From positions 25,998,722-26,062,721 of the forward strand of contig OY755252.1 in the NCBI GenBank assembly GCA_963576725.1: DNA of 64,000 bases, read 5' to 3'. Positions 33,941 through 46,566 of this stretch are shown piece after piece. The DNA is from Azorinus chamasolen (lineage: Eukaryota; Mollusca; Bivalvia; Cardiida; Solecurtidae). Positions within the stretch are counted from its first letter, which is position 1; each line of letters begins with the position of its first letter. Under the pieces are notes generated by a model. The model saw only the letters and a program-made list of their open reading frames with translations, ran no database searches and was not told where the DNA came from. The position numbers and the translations under genes were made by a program.

Positions 33941-34153
33941 TCATGCTAAATCTCTCATAGCCCCTTTTCTATTGGTGCGGTGGAGAGGCACTTGATTAAG
34001 CAACCAGTTTACTTGATCAAGCATCTCAAGATATGGTGAGAAAACTAGTTTCCAATACCTGTCGTGTTGGTCTGGTCTATAGGACACAGATTCCCCAACA
34101 TCCTTAAATATGATAGTCAAAGTCATATAACCAAGCAAATGACTGCTAATCAA
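33941..34153 (-). other. Open segment, possible terminal exon of unknown gene
   Basis: The minus strand, after a weak acceptor (CATATTTAAG at about 34118), reads DVGESVSYRPDQHDRYWK, then W- and L-rich sequence ending NRKGAMRDLA and a stop. Composition is protein-like, but I recognise no family. It may equally be an interspersed repeat. No neighbouring exon was found. Confidence 0.2.
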
Positions 34154-34699
34154 TTTTCAATCGGCAAAATCATATACATGAGCCAAAGTGAAAAAATTCA
34201 TATTGGTAAGTTTAAGTTTCAGTTTTTAATGTCAACTACTTTCTAAGTAGCATGTGAAATAAGATTTTAATTTTTTAATTAATATTGATTCTATTTTTAA
34301 CAATTACAGGTATTTCATCCAAAATGGTAGTAATTTGCACAATTTGTATCAAACTGCACAATTTGTACCATCATCATGCAGCGATCAAACTTTCAGATGT
34401 TCAACATACCCTACTTCCTCTGAGAATTATGACTAAACATGAATTAAACAAAACAGACAGATTTTGAAATTGCAGAGTGCATAATTGAATGCCTGAATTG
34501 CAGCAAGCTTGACTGTAGCCAATATTTCAGAATGACAACTGCTAACCATCACTGTACAATTTCCCATCTTCAGAAGTTTTTAACAGAAGACCTTAAATAA
34601 TTTGCCTTGATAAAAATAGTTTGCATGATCTTGACAACATTTTATGTGGTAGAGTTAACAAGGCATCAAAGATGATACAAATACCCTTACCAAGTTCTA
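34154..34699. other. Unique AT-rich DNA
   Basis: Nothing convincing seen. A short repeated phrase CACAATTTGTA at about 34337 and 34357. Confidence 0.35.
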
Positions 34700-35411
34700 T
34701 TTACAGTAAAAATAGTCAAAATCACCAGATTCTGTCGAGTTCTATTTATAGTAATAGACTAATAGTGACCTAGTTTTTGACAACAGAGGGTAAGAATGCA
34801 AAATCACACAAGGAGTGATGTTTGTTAGCATGTGTGTGAAGTTTTGTAAAAATCAGATTAGAAATAAAGATTGTAGAGCAGTGATGCTATTAGATTTAGT
34901 CAAGTTCTATTTATCGTAACAGTGACCTAGTTTTTTACCCAAGAGGGTCAACATAAGAACTTGCACAAGAAGTGATGTTTGTGAGCATGTGTGTGAAGTT
35001 TCGTGAAAATTGGATGAGAAATAGTCTGTAGAGTGATGACATCTTAGATTCAGTTCTATTTATAGTAACAGTGACCTAGTTTTTGACCCCAAACTTGCAC
35101 AAGAAGTAATTTTTGTGAGCATGTGTGTGAAGTTTCATGAAAAACAGACAAGAAATGAAGGCTGAAGAGGAGTGACAGTTAGATTTATTTAAGTTCTATT
35201 TATAGTAACAGTGACATAGTTTTTGGCCCAAGATGGTCAACATACAAACGAGCACAAGAAGTGATGTTTTGAAAGCATATGCTTGACGTTTCTTGAAAAT
35301 AGTATAAGAAATGAAGGATGTAGAGCTGTGACGCCATTAGATTCAGTCAAATTCTATTTATGGTTTCATTGACCTAGTTTTCGAATCCAAATGGCTTGAC
35401 ACTGGCATTGT
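34700..35411 (+). repeat. Tandem core, about 155 bp units, without element ends
   Basis: GTGATGTTTGTGAGCATGTG recurs at 34815, 34972, 35105 (variant) and 35261, with CAAGTTCTATTTATAGTAAC and GTGACCTAGTTTTTGACCC between. It is the kind of core seen in the HINE-like elements and directly precedes C2. It may be an older element whose ends are lost. Confidence 0.6.
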
Positions 35412-36470
35412 ACAAGAGCACCACAAGCGGGTGCAAATGCTCGTCTGTCGTCATTGTCAAACAAGAGTGTCAGTGGGCACAATATACGCCCGTCGAGGTC
35501 TTGTTCAACATAAACTGGGGTTAACATATTTACTTACTCAATTTCTAAGTCCAATTAAGTGACCGTGACCTTGGAAATACGAACCAGGACTTGACAGGCT
35601 ACTGTAGCATGACTTGATTAACATTGTGTTTAAATTTGAGAAGGATCCACCAAGTGGAATTTGAGTTAGAGATGTTGCAAACAGACAAGTAGGTTAACAT
35701 TTTTGCTAAACGCAAATTCTAAGTCCAATTGTGCGACATTGACCTTGGATAAACGAACCGGGACTTGGCAGGCTACCGTAGCATGTCTAGATAAACATTG
35801 TTGTTAAATTTGGGAAGGATCTATCAAGGGGAACTTGAATAAGAGATGTTACAGACAGACGGGTGGGTCAACATTTTTGCTAAACGCAATTTCTAAGTCC
35901 AATTGTGCGACCTTGACCTTGGATAAACGAACCAGGACTTGGCATGCCACTGTAGCATGTCTAGATAAACATTGTGTTTAAATTTGGGAAGGCTCCACCA
36001 AGTAGAACTTGAGTTAGAGATGTTACAGACAGACGGGTAGGTCAACATTTTTGCTAAACGCAAATTGTAAGTCCAATTGTGTGACATTGACCCTGGATAA
36101 ACGAACCAGGACTTGGCAGGCTACTGTAGCATGTCTAGATAAACATTGTTGTTAAATTTGGAAGGATCCACCAAGGGGAACTTGAGTTAGAGATGTTACA
36201 GAGGGACAGACGGACGGACAGAGCCATACCATAATACGTCCTGTTTTTTCAAACGGGTGTATAAAAATATAAAGGGTCATAACTCCAAAAATGAAATCCA
36301 GAGTTATAGTTCTTAGGTAGGGGCCTTCCCCTCAATGAGATCTACTAACCTATGAAGTTTCATGTTGATACCTCTTATATTTTTCGAGTTATGGTCAATG
36401 CTAAGATTTCGGACAACGACAATGCCGGAGTTACGACAATAGCTCGTGATTTCTTCGAAACAGACGAGCT
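35412..36470 (+). mobile_element. Family C HINE-like element (C2), split by element D
   Basis: The head ACAAGAGCACCACAAGCGGG is followed by TGCTCGTCTG. The tail AATAGCTCGTGATTTC..GAAACAGACGAGCT ends before AAAAA. TGCTCGTCTG and CAGACGAGCT are the subterminal inverted repeat. Only the two ends of C are present (35412-35458 and 36263-36470), with element D between. Confidence 0.75.
35459..36262 (+). mobile_element. Family D HINE-like element, four 174 bp core units
   Basis: The head AACAAGAGTGTCAGTGGGCA is followed by TATACGCCCG. The tail has a GACGGACGGACAG microsatellite and TACGTCCTG..CGGGTGTAT before AAAAA. TATACGCCCG and CGGGTGTATA pair with one mismatch. TAAGTCCAATT recurs at 35547, 35720, 35894 and 36068 (173-174 bp). 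Inserted in C2. Confidence 0.8.
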
Positions 36471-37239
36471 AAAAATGTGCTAATACAAATCAGAATAGTG
36501 AATTTCAGAATATTACATCTGAGGGTTATTATAAACCAGTTCAGTGTATCTAAAAAAAAAAAATTATTAGATTATAGATTAGCCGAAATCATCTTCCTGA
36601 AATCATCCCTCATCATCATGTCATCTCATCATCCATTGGCGCTATATGATCTATTCAGTGTCACAGTGCCGTAAAACCCAACTCACTCTACTGCTCTGTC
36701 TACTATCTATTCATTGTTGCAAGCATTACCCTGGCGTTAAATGACATGTGGTATTGGGGATCTGTTATACATGTACATTTTTAAGGCTATGACCCCCTAA
36801 GGGCGATTACACGGTGATACATGATACTAAATTTGGTTAATCGTGTTAAGACTAAATAAATTTTACCCATAGATAATATCATTTATTTGTTTTGCAAACT
36901 CGCAATTGGTTACCAGAATCCTAATCGGTTAACCTGTAACATCCCTATTATCAACTAAATATATATTTTCTTGTATTCTCTAAATTTTTCAAAAGTAAAC
37001 CGCATGTACTGACCGTTTACTCCATCGACAGGCCTTCTGATGCATCTGAAGCAGATGACTATTGAAAACATGGTAGGAAAAGCTGCCTTTGCTTGTAATG
37101 AGCAAATAATCAATTCAAATATAAGATCCAGATCAACCTGCACTTTCATACATCTGATCTGGATAAACAATGTGCACTTTTTTATCAAGACTTTAACCCT
37201 TAATTATGATCAGCATGCCGGGACTGAATTTTTGCTGTT
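36471..37239. other. Mostly unique DNA with a SINE-tail-like scrap
   Basis: GGCGCTATATGATC..GTGCCGTAAAACCC at about 36640-36680 resembles tails of interspersed SINEs seen in invertebrates. A plus-strand acceptor before PSDASEADDY and a stop at about 37032-37063 is too short to call an exon. Confidence 0.3.
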
Positions 37240-37500
37240 CTAATTGGCATCAAAAGGTGTCTCTAAGGGGTAAAGCGTTATAATACTTATACGACATATG
37301 TCAGACTTGTTCAGTCCCATTTCACACAAAGTATTTCACTTGGATGTGTTCTGAGTGATTATACCTCAGAATGTTGGTACATATACATGTGTACCATTTG
37401 GGCGTGTTGAATGTTTTTACCTCAGAATATTAGTATACCACTTGTGTGGGTTGAGAGATTTACCTCAGAATGTTGGTCAACCATTTGGTCGTGTTGATAA
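37240..37500 (+). repeat. Detached remnant of the 400 bp satellite
   Basis: AAAGGTGTCTCTAAGGGGTAAAG, GTTCAGTCCCATTTCA, TATTTCACTTGGATGTG and CCTCAGAATGTTGGT occur in the order of the main array, 4.4 kb beyond its end, followed by two further degenerate copies of the CCTCAGAATATTAGTATACC part. Confidence 0.75.
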
Positions 37501-37549
37501 GTAGTACCAAACAAGAAGTTTTAAGAATAACCTACCCTTAACACTGGCG

Positions 37550-37910
37550 GTCATATCTGTTAAGGGAAATAATTTGGAAAACTTTGATAGAAAGTCACCC
37601 AAAGATCATTTGTGTAAAATTCATTTTAAAATCTGACTGATTTTAAAAGTTCCACAATAGCCATGAACAGAAGACCTGCCCCACCCAATGGTGGCCATGG
37701 GTTTTAAGATAGGACATTAACAAACTTTGTAGAAATATTTATATGTTTTCACTATTGCTATCATAAGTAAACTTGCGCCACCCACAGGTGGTCATGTTTT
37801 CTCAACTAGTAACATCATAGATCGTCACCAAAGGATCATTTGTGTAAAATTACTTTCAATTCAGATCAGTACATGTAGTTTCAGAAGATTTTTTAAGTTT
37901 ATACTAAAAG
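37550..37910. repeat. Two degenerate core units, about 225 bp apart
   Basis: GATCATTTGTGTAAAATT at about 37604 and 37828, with TCAGATCAG/TCTGACTGA after each. The style matches the HINE cores, with no ends seen. Confidence 0.45.
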
Positions 37911-38087
37911 AAGTGTTTTAGCCAGAGCTCTAAAACGGGCAGGGGAAATAAAAGTAGAATGGTGTTCCTCGGAACATATGTGTCACCTGCTGTATTAGCA
38001 AGCTCTTTCCGTAAATGAACCAGAATTGGGTAATCAGACATTATGAAGCTCACCTCCTGCACATTTTGAAAGGATACAAATTCAAAT

Positions 38088-39511
38088 AAAAAACAAGAGG
38101 GCCATGAGGCCCTGAAGCGCTCACCTAGATTTTTGACCAAGAAGTCATCATTTGTACAACATTGGTAGAGAACCACAAGGCAAAGCAGTATGCCATTAAT
38201 TAAAGGTCTAAGCCTAATGGTTTCAGAAAAAAATAATATTTCATATTTTTCCCATGAAGAACTGATAAGCCCTAAGGCAGGGCCAAGTTTTGCCCAGAGG
38301 CCAGGGTCGTAAGTTAAACATTCGTGGCAGAGGACCACAAGCCAAGCTACATATTTGTAGACGACCATTAGATCATGTCATATACCAAACATCAAAGGTC
38401 TAGGCCTTACAGTTTCAGAAGGAGATTTTTAAAGCTTTTCCTATGAAAAACTGATAAGCCCTTGGTTGGGGCCATTTTTGGCCCAGTGGTCATAATTTGA
38501 ACAAATTTTGTAGAAAACCATTACATCATGCTACATGCCAAATATCAAAGGTCTAGGCCTAACAGTTTCAGACAAAAGGATTTTTAAAGATTTTCCTGTG
38601 AAAAACTGATAAGCCTTTGGGCGGGGCCATTTTCGGTCCAGGGTCATAATTTGAACAATCTTTGTAGAGGACCATTAGACCATGCTACATGCCTAATATC
38701 AAAGGTCTAGGCTTTACAGTGTCAGAGAAAAATATTTTTAAAGATTTTCCTATGAAAAACTGATAAGCCCTTGAGCGGGGCCATTTTTGACCCGGGGTCA
38801 TAATTTGATCAACTTTTGTAGAGGACCATTAAATCATGCTACATACCAAATACCAAAAGTCTAGGCCTTACAGTTTCAGAGAAAAAGATTTTTAAAGATT
38901 TTCCTATGAAAAACTGATCAGCCCTTGGGCAGGGCCATTTTTGGCCTGGGGTCATAATTTGAACAATTTTTGTAGAGGACTATAAGATCATGCTACATGC
39001 CAAATATCAAAAGTCTAGGCCTTACAGTTTCAGAAGGAGATTTTTAAAGCTTTTCCTATGAAAAACTGATAAGCCCTTGGGTGGGGCCATTTTTGGCCCA
39101 GGGTCATAATTTGAACAACTTTTGTAAAGGACCATTAGATCATGCTACATACCAAATATCAAAGGTCTAGGCCTTACAGTTTCAGAGAAGATTTTTAAAG
39201 ATTTTGCTATGAAAAACTGATAAGCCCTTGGACGGGGCAATTTTTGGCCCGGGTGTCATAATTTGAACATTTTTTGTAGAGGACCATAAGATCATGCTAC
39301 ATGCCAAATATCAAAAGTCTAGGCCTTACAGAAACTGGTTCAGAGAAGAAGATTTTTAAAGATTTTCCTATGACAAACTAATAAGCCCTAGGACAAAATT
39401 TGGTTAAAATCGGGTCAGTAGTTTCAGAGGAGATGTCGTTTGAAAATGTGGACGGACGACGGACGGATCACGGTCACAATAACTCACCTGAGCCTTTGGC
39501 TCAGGTGAGCT
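38088..39511 (+). mobile_element. Family A HINE-like element (A4), about 154 bp core units
   Basis: The head is AACAAGAGGGCCATGAGGCC..GCGCTCACC. The tail GACGGACGACGGACGG is followed by ACTCACCTGAGCC..GGCTCAGGTGAGCT. The anchor CTACATGCCAAATATCAAA recurs at 38531, 38685, 38839, 38993, 39145 and 39297 (152-154 bp). The core sequence differs from the 165 bp core of A2 although the ends are shared. Confidence 0.85.
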
Positions 39512-40222
39512 AAAAACTTAAATATTGATGCGGATGATGTCAAAAAATCACTGAACCAAAACATATAGGGTGTATTCGGCAAATGATGCATGTATGTAGT
39601 AGGCTAGCTAAGCTGTATCTATGATCTAAGTTTCAAAGCTATAGCACTTAACGGTTTGAAATACAGACCCTCACAAAAACTTAATATTGATTCAATTACA
39701 TTCATAAAAGGTCAATTATCATTACAATTACAGGAGTTCTATGAGTGTAATTAATTAAATTACAATTACTTTGCCAAATGTAATTAATTACATCTTAATT
39801 ACTTTGAAAAGGCTGGCAACAAGACATGTTTGAGAAATTACACTCACTGAATTCTGGTCATGTATCATAAGTATTTTTATAAACATCTTTAAATGCTCAC
39901 TGGATTCATGCGGTACCAATATACAAAATAATAAATCTTCATCAGGAAGCTGTCATAAATATATAATACACAAATGGTCTGATCAGGGTCTACACTTATT
40001 CTAACTCTGGAATACTGCAGATCTACCGTACAAGTAAATATCAGGAATGGAAGAAAAATAGTGGTTCATGTAGAGAATTTAAATTTAATACCTGGTAGGG
40101 TCAATGATAATCATTTTCAGTTTGGATCTGGGTGAGGAACAAAGTTTATTCTTTATCTGGGGTATTCGTCCACATTCAATCTGATGCAGCCATTTGTACA
40201 CAATTTTCCTCATCTTTTATTT
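39512..40222. other. AT-rich unique DNA
   Basis: Contains a TAATTAATTACA-rich segment (39710-39800) with short inverted arms. No gene seen. Confidence 0.4.
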
Positions 40223-40667
40223 AAAACAAGAGCTGTCCACAGACAGCGCGCTCCACTTTCTTTAATGCTGGATAGTATAGTGGAAGTCTAAGTCAGAAAG
40301 GGGAGATAACAACAGCAAAATTAATTTAAGGGTTACCTGCCCTTGTGAAATGGGTCCCCCTTGTAATTGTTAACATGTATACCAAAGTTGAACCAAATAT
40401 CTCTGACAGTTTCTGAGACATGGACCTGAACATAAAACTTAACCAACAATGAAAATTCTAAGTCGAAAAAAGGGGCATAACTATGGCAAAATAATTTTAG
40501 GGTTACCTGCCCTTGTGAAATGGGTCCCCCTTGTGATAGTAAACATACATACCAAATATGAACCAAATATCTTTGATGATTTCTGAGAAAAGGACCTTAA
40601 CAAAAAGGTTAACCAACGCCAACGAGAGTGTCATGACAATAGCTCCACTTTTTGAAAAAGTGGAGCT
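40223..40667 (+). mobile_element. Family B HINE-like element (B2), two 170 bp units
   Basis: The head AAACAAGAGCTGTCCACAGA is followed by CGCTCCACTTTC. The tail AGCTCCACTTTTTGAAAAAG then TGGAGCT is a near-perfect hairpin. GGGTTACCTGCCCTTGTGAA recurs at 40330 and 40500. The microsatellite is very short here (AACGCCAACGAG). Confidence 0.8.
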
Positions 40668-40681
40668 AATGACACTTGGAA

Positions 40682-40748
40682 ACAATGTATACCCAGATCA
40701 AAGTGCTATTATAGGAGCCCTTTCAACGGGGTCTGCACTGTTTGAAAT
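40682..40748. repeat. Palindromic MITE core (GATC type), diverged
   Basis: GTATACCCAGATCAAAGTGC..GGGGTCTGCACTGTTTG. The centre TATTATAGGAG is preserved and pairing is imperfect. Confidence 0.5.
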
Positions 40749-40843
40749 ATAACTCTAGGTTTTGTTCTAAGTTAAAAACTGCAACACATTCCCATAAAAT
40801 GCAGATATTGATTAATTCAAAATTTTGATATGCTATATGACTA

Positions 40844-42795
40844 TGGAGCGGTATTTGGGTCAAAATTATACTTATGATTTTACCAAGCGAATACTGTTAT
40901 CTACATGCTAGTTGTTAATTTAGATACTCATTTCGATGTTGTTAAATACAATTTATCTATTTAAACTTCTATTTTAATTGTCTTTTCCGTTTTTCAACAA
41001 TCTTATGTTTCATTCGCAATCTCAGAAACTAGCCGCCTTATTCTACATGCCTCATTCTATATTCTTTATTCTACATTCTTCATTCATATTCTTCATTCTT
41101 CATTCTATATTCTTCATTCTATATTCTTATCGCTAAACGGTTAATGTTTCAACTCAAATTATTACGAAACTAACTCACCAAATACTAGCTCTAGCTACAC
41201 TACGCGATGACAACTATTGAATATTCATATAGGAAATAATGACGTCATGAAAATCAATTAGAATAGTGTTTAAAATGGCTGATGTGAACACATGGACTTT
41301 TAGCCATGGCAGAAACTGTAGAATCAGATCTAACCATTTCATAAGCAAACAGAGCAGACCCTGATCAGACATTCTATATTCTTTCTTCACTATATGCACT
41401 CGGGGTGTCAATCAGCTTGAATACTGATGCCGCACTGAACCACCCGGTGTCTGATCTAGATCCAAACAGCATGCAAAATCAATCTTGGATTCACTCATAA
41501 TATGGTAAAGGTTGACACTTTCCCCCATCTATTCATGTAAAAATCATGAATGTTAGAATATGAATTAGATCTAGATCCAAGATGTATTTTATCATGGCAT
41601 CACGAACAAGTGGTAGAAACATTAAAATGATCGACATTGTTTAATAATCAAACAGAGTAGACCCAGGTCAAACGGCTACTATAGGAGCCGTCTGATATGG
41701 GTCTGCTCTGTTTGCAGGATCGAGTCAAAAGTCGGTCATATGAGGGAAAGGGTTACAGATACCATTCGTTATCACCAATTCATTCATACAAAAAGCATAG
41801 ATTCTATATAAACAAACCAAATGTTAGCTTGTTTTCTTTCTCGAAACGCCCAAGTGTTATTTGCTAAAATACTGGGTTTGACACCTCTGTTTATATGTAG
41901 AGTAAAAGTCCATTATTTTGACACCTTAAGACATATTCGTCGTAACGATAAAAGTTTGTTGTACTCCGACATGGCAACAAAGAAAGCCGTACATTTACCC
42001 TGTTTTTGAATTACTATTGCTTATGAACGTGTATGAGTTTGCAGTGCAATACGTTACTAACTTGATCTGCTTTGGGTTCTTTATTTCGACAGGGGGACTT
42101 ATGACGCGCTTATATGACTTATGACGTAAAGATGACGCCCAGTAATGCCTACACAGTTTTCTTTTAGTTTTATTGTCAGATATACAAAATGACGTCATAC
42201 AACATAACCCTCGCCACTCGTGAAAATATACCGTCTGGTGTTCACTCGATGAAATAAATTTCGATCTTCCACTGAAACTAACAAATATCCTCTATATATT
42301 CTTTACCTTACAATGACTTTCAATAATTAACAATGATTTTCTACAATTGCTAAATACCTTTTAACGTTGTCATCAAGTAGAGCTAGTATTTTGTGAGTCA
42401 GTTTCGTAATAATTTGAGTTGAAACCTTTACCGATAAGAATTAAGAATGAGGCATGTAGAATAAGGCGGTTAGCTTCTGAGATCAAGTAGAGCTAGTATT
42501 TGGTGGGTTGAGAACAAGTAGAGCTAGTATTTGGTGAGTTAGTTTCGTAATAATTTGAGTTGAAACATTTAGCGCTTAGCGATAAGAATCAAGAATATAG
42601 AATGAAGAATATAGAATGAGGCAGATCAAGTAGAGCTAGTATTTGGTGAGTTATTTTCATAATAATTTGAGTTGAAAGATGTAGCATTTAGCGATAAGAA
42701 TTAAGAATATAGAATGAAGAATATAGAATGAGGCATGTAGATTAAGGCGGGTAGCTTCTGAGAACTATAATTTTGACCCAAATACCGCTCCATAC
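40844..42795. mobile_element. Foldback-like element with long tandem-repeat arms
   Basis: ATGGAGCGGTATTTGGGTCA.. at 40844-40871 is the perfect 28 bp reverse complement of 42768-42795. The pairing continues inward: CATTCTATATTCTTCATTC runs and CTCACCAAATACTAGCTCTA (about 41175-41194) on the left match GAATGAAGAATATAGAATG runs and TAGAGCTAGTATTTGGTGAG units on the right. The right-hand arm repeats its unit at about 42376, 42484, 42518 and 42630. Long terminal arms made of tandem subrepeats are typical of foldback (Galileo-like) elements. The middle holds a half MITE (41340-41370), a palindrome (41650-41715) and no coding frame. Target duplications are unclear. Confidence 0.7.
41650..41715. repeat. 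Palindromic MITE core (GATC type), well preserved
   Basis: CAAACAGAGTAGACCCAGGT..CAAACGGCTACTATAGGAGCC and ATATGGGTCTGCTCTGTTTG. Followed by CATATGAGGGAAAGGGTTAC, the decayed right TTAA-type terminus. Confidence 0.75.
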
Positions 42796-43249
42796 ATGAC
42801 AGAGTAAATTTAAGAAAACAATGTAGACTGAGATGAGGTGCCTTCTATATGAGCTGTCACATTAGGGTATGTACCGGTACTGTTAGCAATGCAGACTACA
42901 TACTGGTAATGTTTGCAGTTGGAGAATAAATATTACAATTTTACTATTTTCACGAGGTGTGTTTAATTAATCAGTGGGTATATCGTATAGTTATAAAATT
43001 CTGCAGCAGAGTAATACTTTGCAAAATATGGGATCTCATTCAATTGAATATAAATGTAATATGTTATTTGAATTTCATTGTATATTAAACAAGATACTGC
43101 ACTGAAATAACATTTGTTATTTAGTCACTTTCTTTATATGGTTTCAGTGTTTAAAAAAATAAATCTATTAAAATCACTGAATGGCGGTGCTTCATAGTAT
43201 ACATAACCAAAGTAATTGAAAAGTAATTGAAAAGTAATAATCCATTACA
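42796..43249. other. AT-rich unique DNA
   Basis: No gene or clear repeat seen, apart from short AAGTAATTGAAAAGTAAT runs at about 43210-43235. Confidence 0.4.
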
Positions 43250-44082
43250 CCTTACTTTAGACAGTAATTAATAATGCAACATGCTGTACTCGTTGAGGTA
43301 CATCAGTATGTAAAGTTTCCAGAACTGACCTACTGCAAAAACTTAATGTGAACCCAAGAGGTCAAGGTAACTAAATTGTAGTGAAATGTGCTGTACTCAT
43401 TTAGCGCATCAGTATGTGAATTTTCCTGATTGTATGTGCAGTACTTAGTCCAGACCAACCCTAAGTGCAAAAACTTAACGTTGACCCCAGAGGTCAAGAT
43501 CAGATCAAAGGTCAAGGTCAGGAAAACTGCAATGCATCATGCTGTTCTCATTGAGGCACATCAGCATATTACGTTTTGTAACAATAGGTACAGTATTTAG
43601 TCCAGAACAGAACGCAAAACCTTAATGTTGACCCCAGAGGTCAAATGTCAAGGTCACCAAACTGCGGTGCAACATCCTGTACTCATTGAGGAAAATCAGC
43701 ATATGAAGTTTCATTAACCGTAGGTGCAGTAGTTCGTCCAGAACAGACTTTAACGAAAAACCTTAACACTGACCCCAGAGGTGAAAGGTCAAGGTCATCA
43801 CCAAACTGCAGTGCAACATGCTGCACTCATTGAGACACATCAGCATATGAAGTTTTATGACTGTAAAAACAGTATTTAGTCCAAAATAGACTTTAACACA
43901 AAACCTTAATGTTGATCCCATGTCAAGGTCACAAAACTGTGGTGCTATGTGCTGTACGCTATAAGGCACATCTACGGTTCAATTTTCATTGACCTAGCCC
44001 ATATAGTTTTTGAGATAACAGTCCAGACATTGACACAGGGGGTATAGCATAAGCCCCACCCCCTCATTTCTGGAGGTGGGCT
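43250..44082 (+). mobile_element. Family F HINE-like element, about 140 bp core units (5' end unclear)
   Basis: CTGTACTCATTGAGGCACATC-type anchors at about 43284, 43391, 43542, 43678, 43820 and 43952, with GACCCCAGAGGTCAAAGGTC and AAGGTCACCAAACTG between. The tail is a stem-loop AGCCCCACCCCC..GGAGGTGGGCT before AAAA. The ACAAG head was not identified. A core fragment recurs at 60420-60640. Confidence 0.65.
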
Positions 44083-44392
44083 AAAATGGGGAATAACTTG
44101 CACAATATTGATGCAAACGTTATAAACCTTGTGCAAGACACTTTTGCTTATCAAGCTCTTTCCATAAATGACATTCAATCTCAAAAGCTTCAGTACAACT
44201 GAAGTTATCTGCGGGAAAAGAAAATGTGGGAAAGGAGGATAACTACCACAGTATTGATACAAGAGTTATGATCCTTGTGCAGACACTGTCACCTCTGCAT
44301 AAAGCCAGTAACACAAAACGGCAGAAGGCAAACTCTCCAGAGAAGAGAAAAAATTTAACAAAATAATACATGGAAAGCCCAAGAACTGTTTT
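44083..44392. other. Degenerate duplicated segment between F and E2
   Basis: GGGGAATAACTTGCACAATATTGATGCAA.. (44088) and GGAGGATAACTACCACAGTATTGATACAA.. (44234) are diverged copies about 146 bp apart, each followed by CTTGTGCA. Probably another core remnant. Confidence 0.4.
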
Positions 44393-46327
44393 AACAATGC
44401 AGTCCAAAGAACATCTAAATCCCCGCCACCTTGAGTCAACATGAATGCCGCATGCACACTGCACATCGTCTCAACTTGATTAACATTTGAGGCAAGTTTT
44501 ATGAAATTCCTTCCAGGGGTATAGGAGATATGGGGTGGACTTGAAATTGTTACAGACACAAAAATGACCTTCAAATGTGACCTTGACCAGATATGAATGA
44601 CACATGTGTTCTGCTCATCATCTCAATTTAGCTAACAATTGACTCAAGCTTTATGAAAGTATTTCAAAAGACAAGAAAATGTTATGAAAATAGAAGGTTA
44701 AAACATTTGACCTTCAAATAAGACCTTGACTTTGAGCCAACATAACTTCTGAACATCGTCTCAACCTGGTTAACATTTAAGGCAAGCTTCATGAAAATCC
44801 TTCCAGTGGTATAGTCATAATAGGGGATATGGAGCGGAAACGAAATTGTTACGCACAGATAGTTGACTTTCATATGCGACCTTGACCTTGAACCAACATG
44901 ACTGCCACATGTTTTATGAAAATCGTCTTTGAGGCAAGTATCATGAAAATCCTTCAAGGGGTATAGGAGATACATGTACATGTATAAAGCGGATACAAAA
45001 TTACACTTGACCGTCACATGTGACCTTGACCTGACATGACTATCACATGTGTTCTGCACATCGACTCAATTAAGCTAACATTTGACTAAAGTTTTGTGAA
45101 AATCCTTCAAAGTGTTCAGAAGATATGGAGCCGAAATGAACACGGTATGGAAATTGAAGGTTAAAACACTTGGCTTTCAAATGTGACTTTGATCTTTAGC
45201 AAACATGACTGCCACATGTGCTCTGCACATCAACATAACTTGGTGAACATTTGAGGCAAGCTTCATGAAAATTCTTCCAGGGGTATAGGAGATATGGAGT
45301 GGACACAAAATTACACATGACATTCAAACGTGACCTTAACCTTGAGTCAACATGACTGTCATATGTGTCCTGCACATCGTCTCAATTTATCTAACATTTG
45401 ACTCAAGTTTTATGAAAACCTTTCTATGGGTTTAGAAGATATGGTGCGGACAAGAAAATGTAATGAAAATTGAAGGTTAAAACATTTGACCAAAGGTGTC
45501 CATCACCTTGTGCCAACATACTGTCAAATATAATTGCACATCGTCTGAACTTGATTAACATTTGAGTCAAGTATTATTACAAGAGGACCAGAATGGCCCT
45601 GAAGCGCTCACCTGACAATCAGAGGAGAAGATTTTCAAAGTTTTTTCTATAAAGTTTTCTATATATTCCTATAGAAAACTAGCCTACCCTGGGGCTTGGC
45701 TTAAATTTTGACCAAAGCGGCACAATGTATATAACTTTTGTAGAGGACCTGAACATGATGCTATGTGCAAAATATGAAAGCTGAGAACCTTCCAGTTTCA
45801 GACGAGAAGATTTTCAAAGTTTTACTATGTGTTTCTATTGAAAACTGACTACCCCTGGGGCGGGACGAATTTTGACCCCAGGGGCATAATTTATATAACT
45901 TTTGTAGAGGACCTGAACATGATGATATGTGCCAAATATGAAAGCTGAGAACTTTCTGGTTTCAGAGGAGAAGATTTTCAAAGTTTTACTATATGTTTCT
46001 ATTAAAAACAAGGCACCCCTGGGGCGGGGCCAATTTTTGGAGGACCTTAAGATGATACTATGTGCCAAAGATGAAAGCTGAGAACCCTGTAGATTCAGAG
46101 GAGAAGATTTTTAAAGGTTCAAATTGTTGAAGACTGAAGACGGACGACGGACTATGCACGCCGACGGACATCAGGCAATCACAAAAGCTCACCCTGAGCA
46201 ATTTGTGCTCTGGTGAGCTAAAACATTCAAGGGATATAGGAGAGGTGGAGCAGACATGAAATTGTAATGCACAGACAGACAGACGGAGGCCATTCCTATA
46301 ACCCCCTCCCTCTCTGTGGCGGGGATT
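44393..46327 (+). mobile_element. HINE-like element family E, copy 2 (E2), split by A6
   Basis: The head AACAATGCAGTCCAAAGAAC is followed by AAATCCCCGCCACC. The tail has GACAGACAGACGGAGG and a hairpin ATAACCCCCTCCC..GGCGGGGATT before AAAAAG. Core units of about 165 bp with TGTGACCTTGACCTTGA and GCACATCGTCTCAA. More diverged than E1. Confidence 0.75.
45579..46219 (+). mobile_element. Family A HINE-like element (A6), nested in E2
   Basis: The head is ACAAGAGGACCAGAATGGCC..GCGCTCACC. The tail is AGCTCACCCTGAGC..TGCTCTGGTGAGCT, preceded by GACGGACGACGGAC. About three 165 bp-type units. It interrupts E2 between ..AGTATTATT and AAAACATTCAAGGG, again T^A. Confidence 0.8.
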
Positions 46328-46566
46328 AAAAAGCAACAATGGCATTTTGTCTATGAAGAACTATATGCAAGACATTACACTGTGCTCTAAAAGTGTTTAA
46401 ATGTCAAAATAAACTATTTTGTAAATTTTAACACTGGAATGACAGCAGAGGGAGGATAAAAGGACATGGGGAGCATCTACAAAGGGACAAGGTGATTCCT
46501 ATGAATAGCCCCCATCACATGTAGTTGGGGTATAATAACTACTTGATAATAATATATGGCACTCAC

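Noticed and set aside
37904..38368. 154-residue minus-strand frame
   Set aside because: It straddles unique sequence and the head of element A4, so it is not a conserved coding unit.
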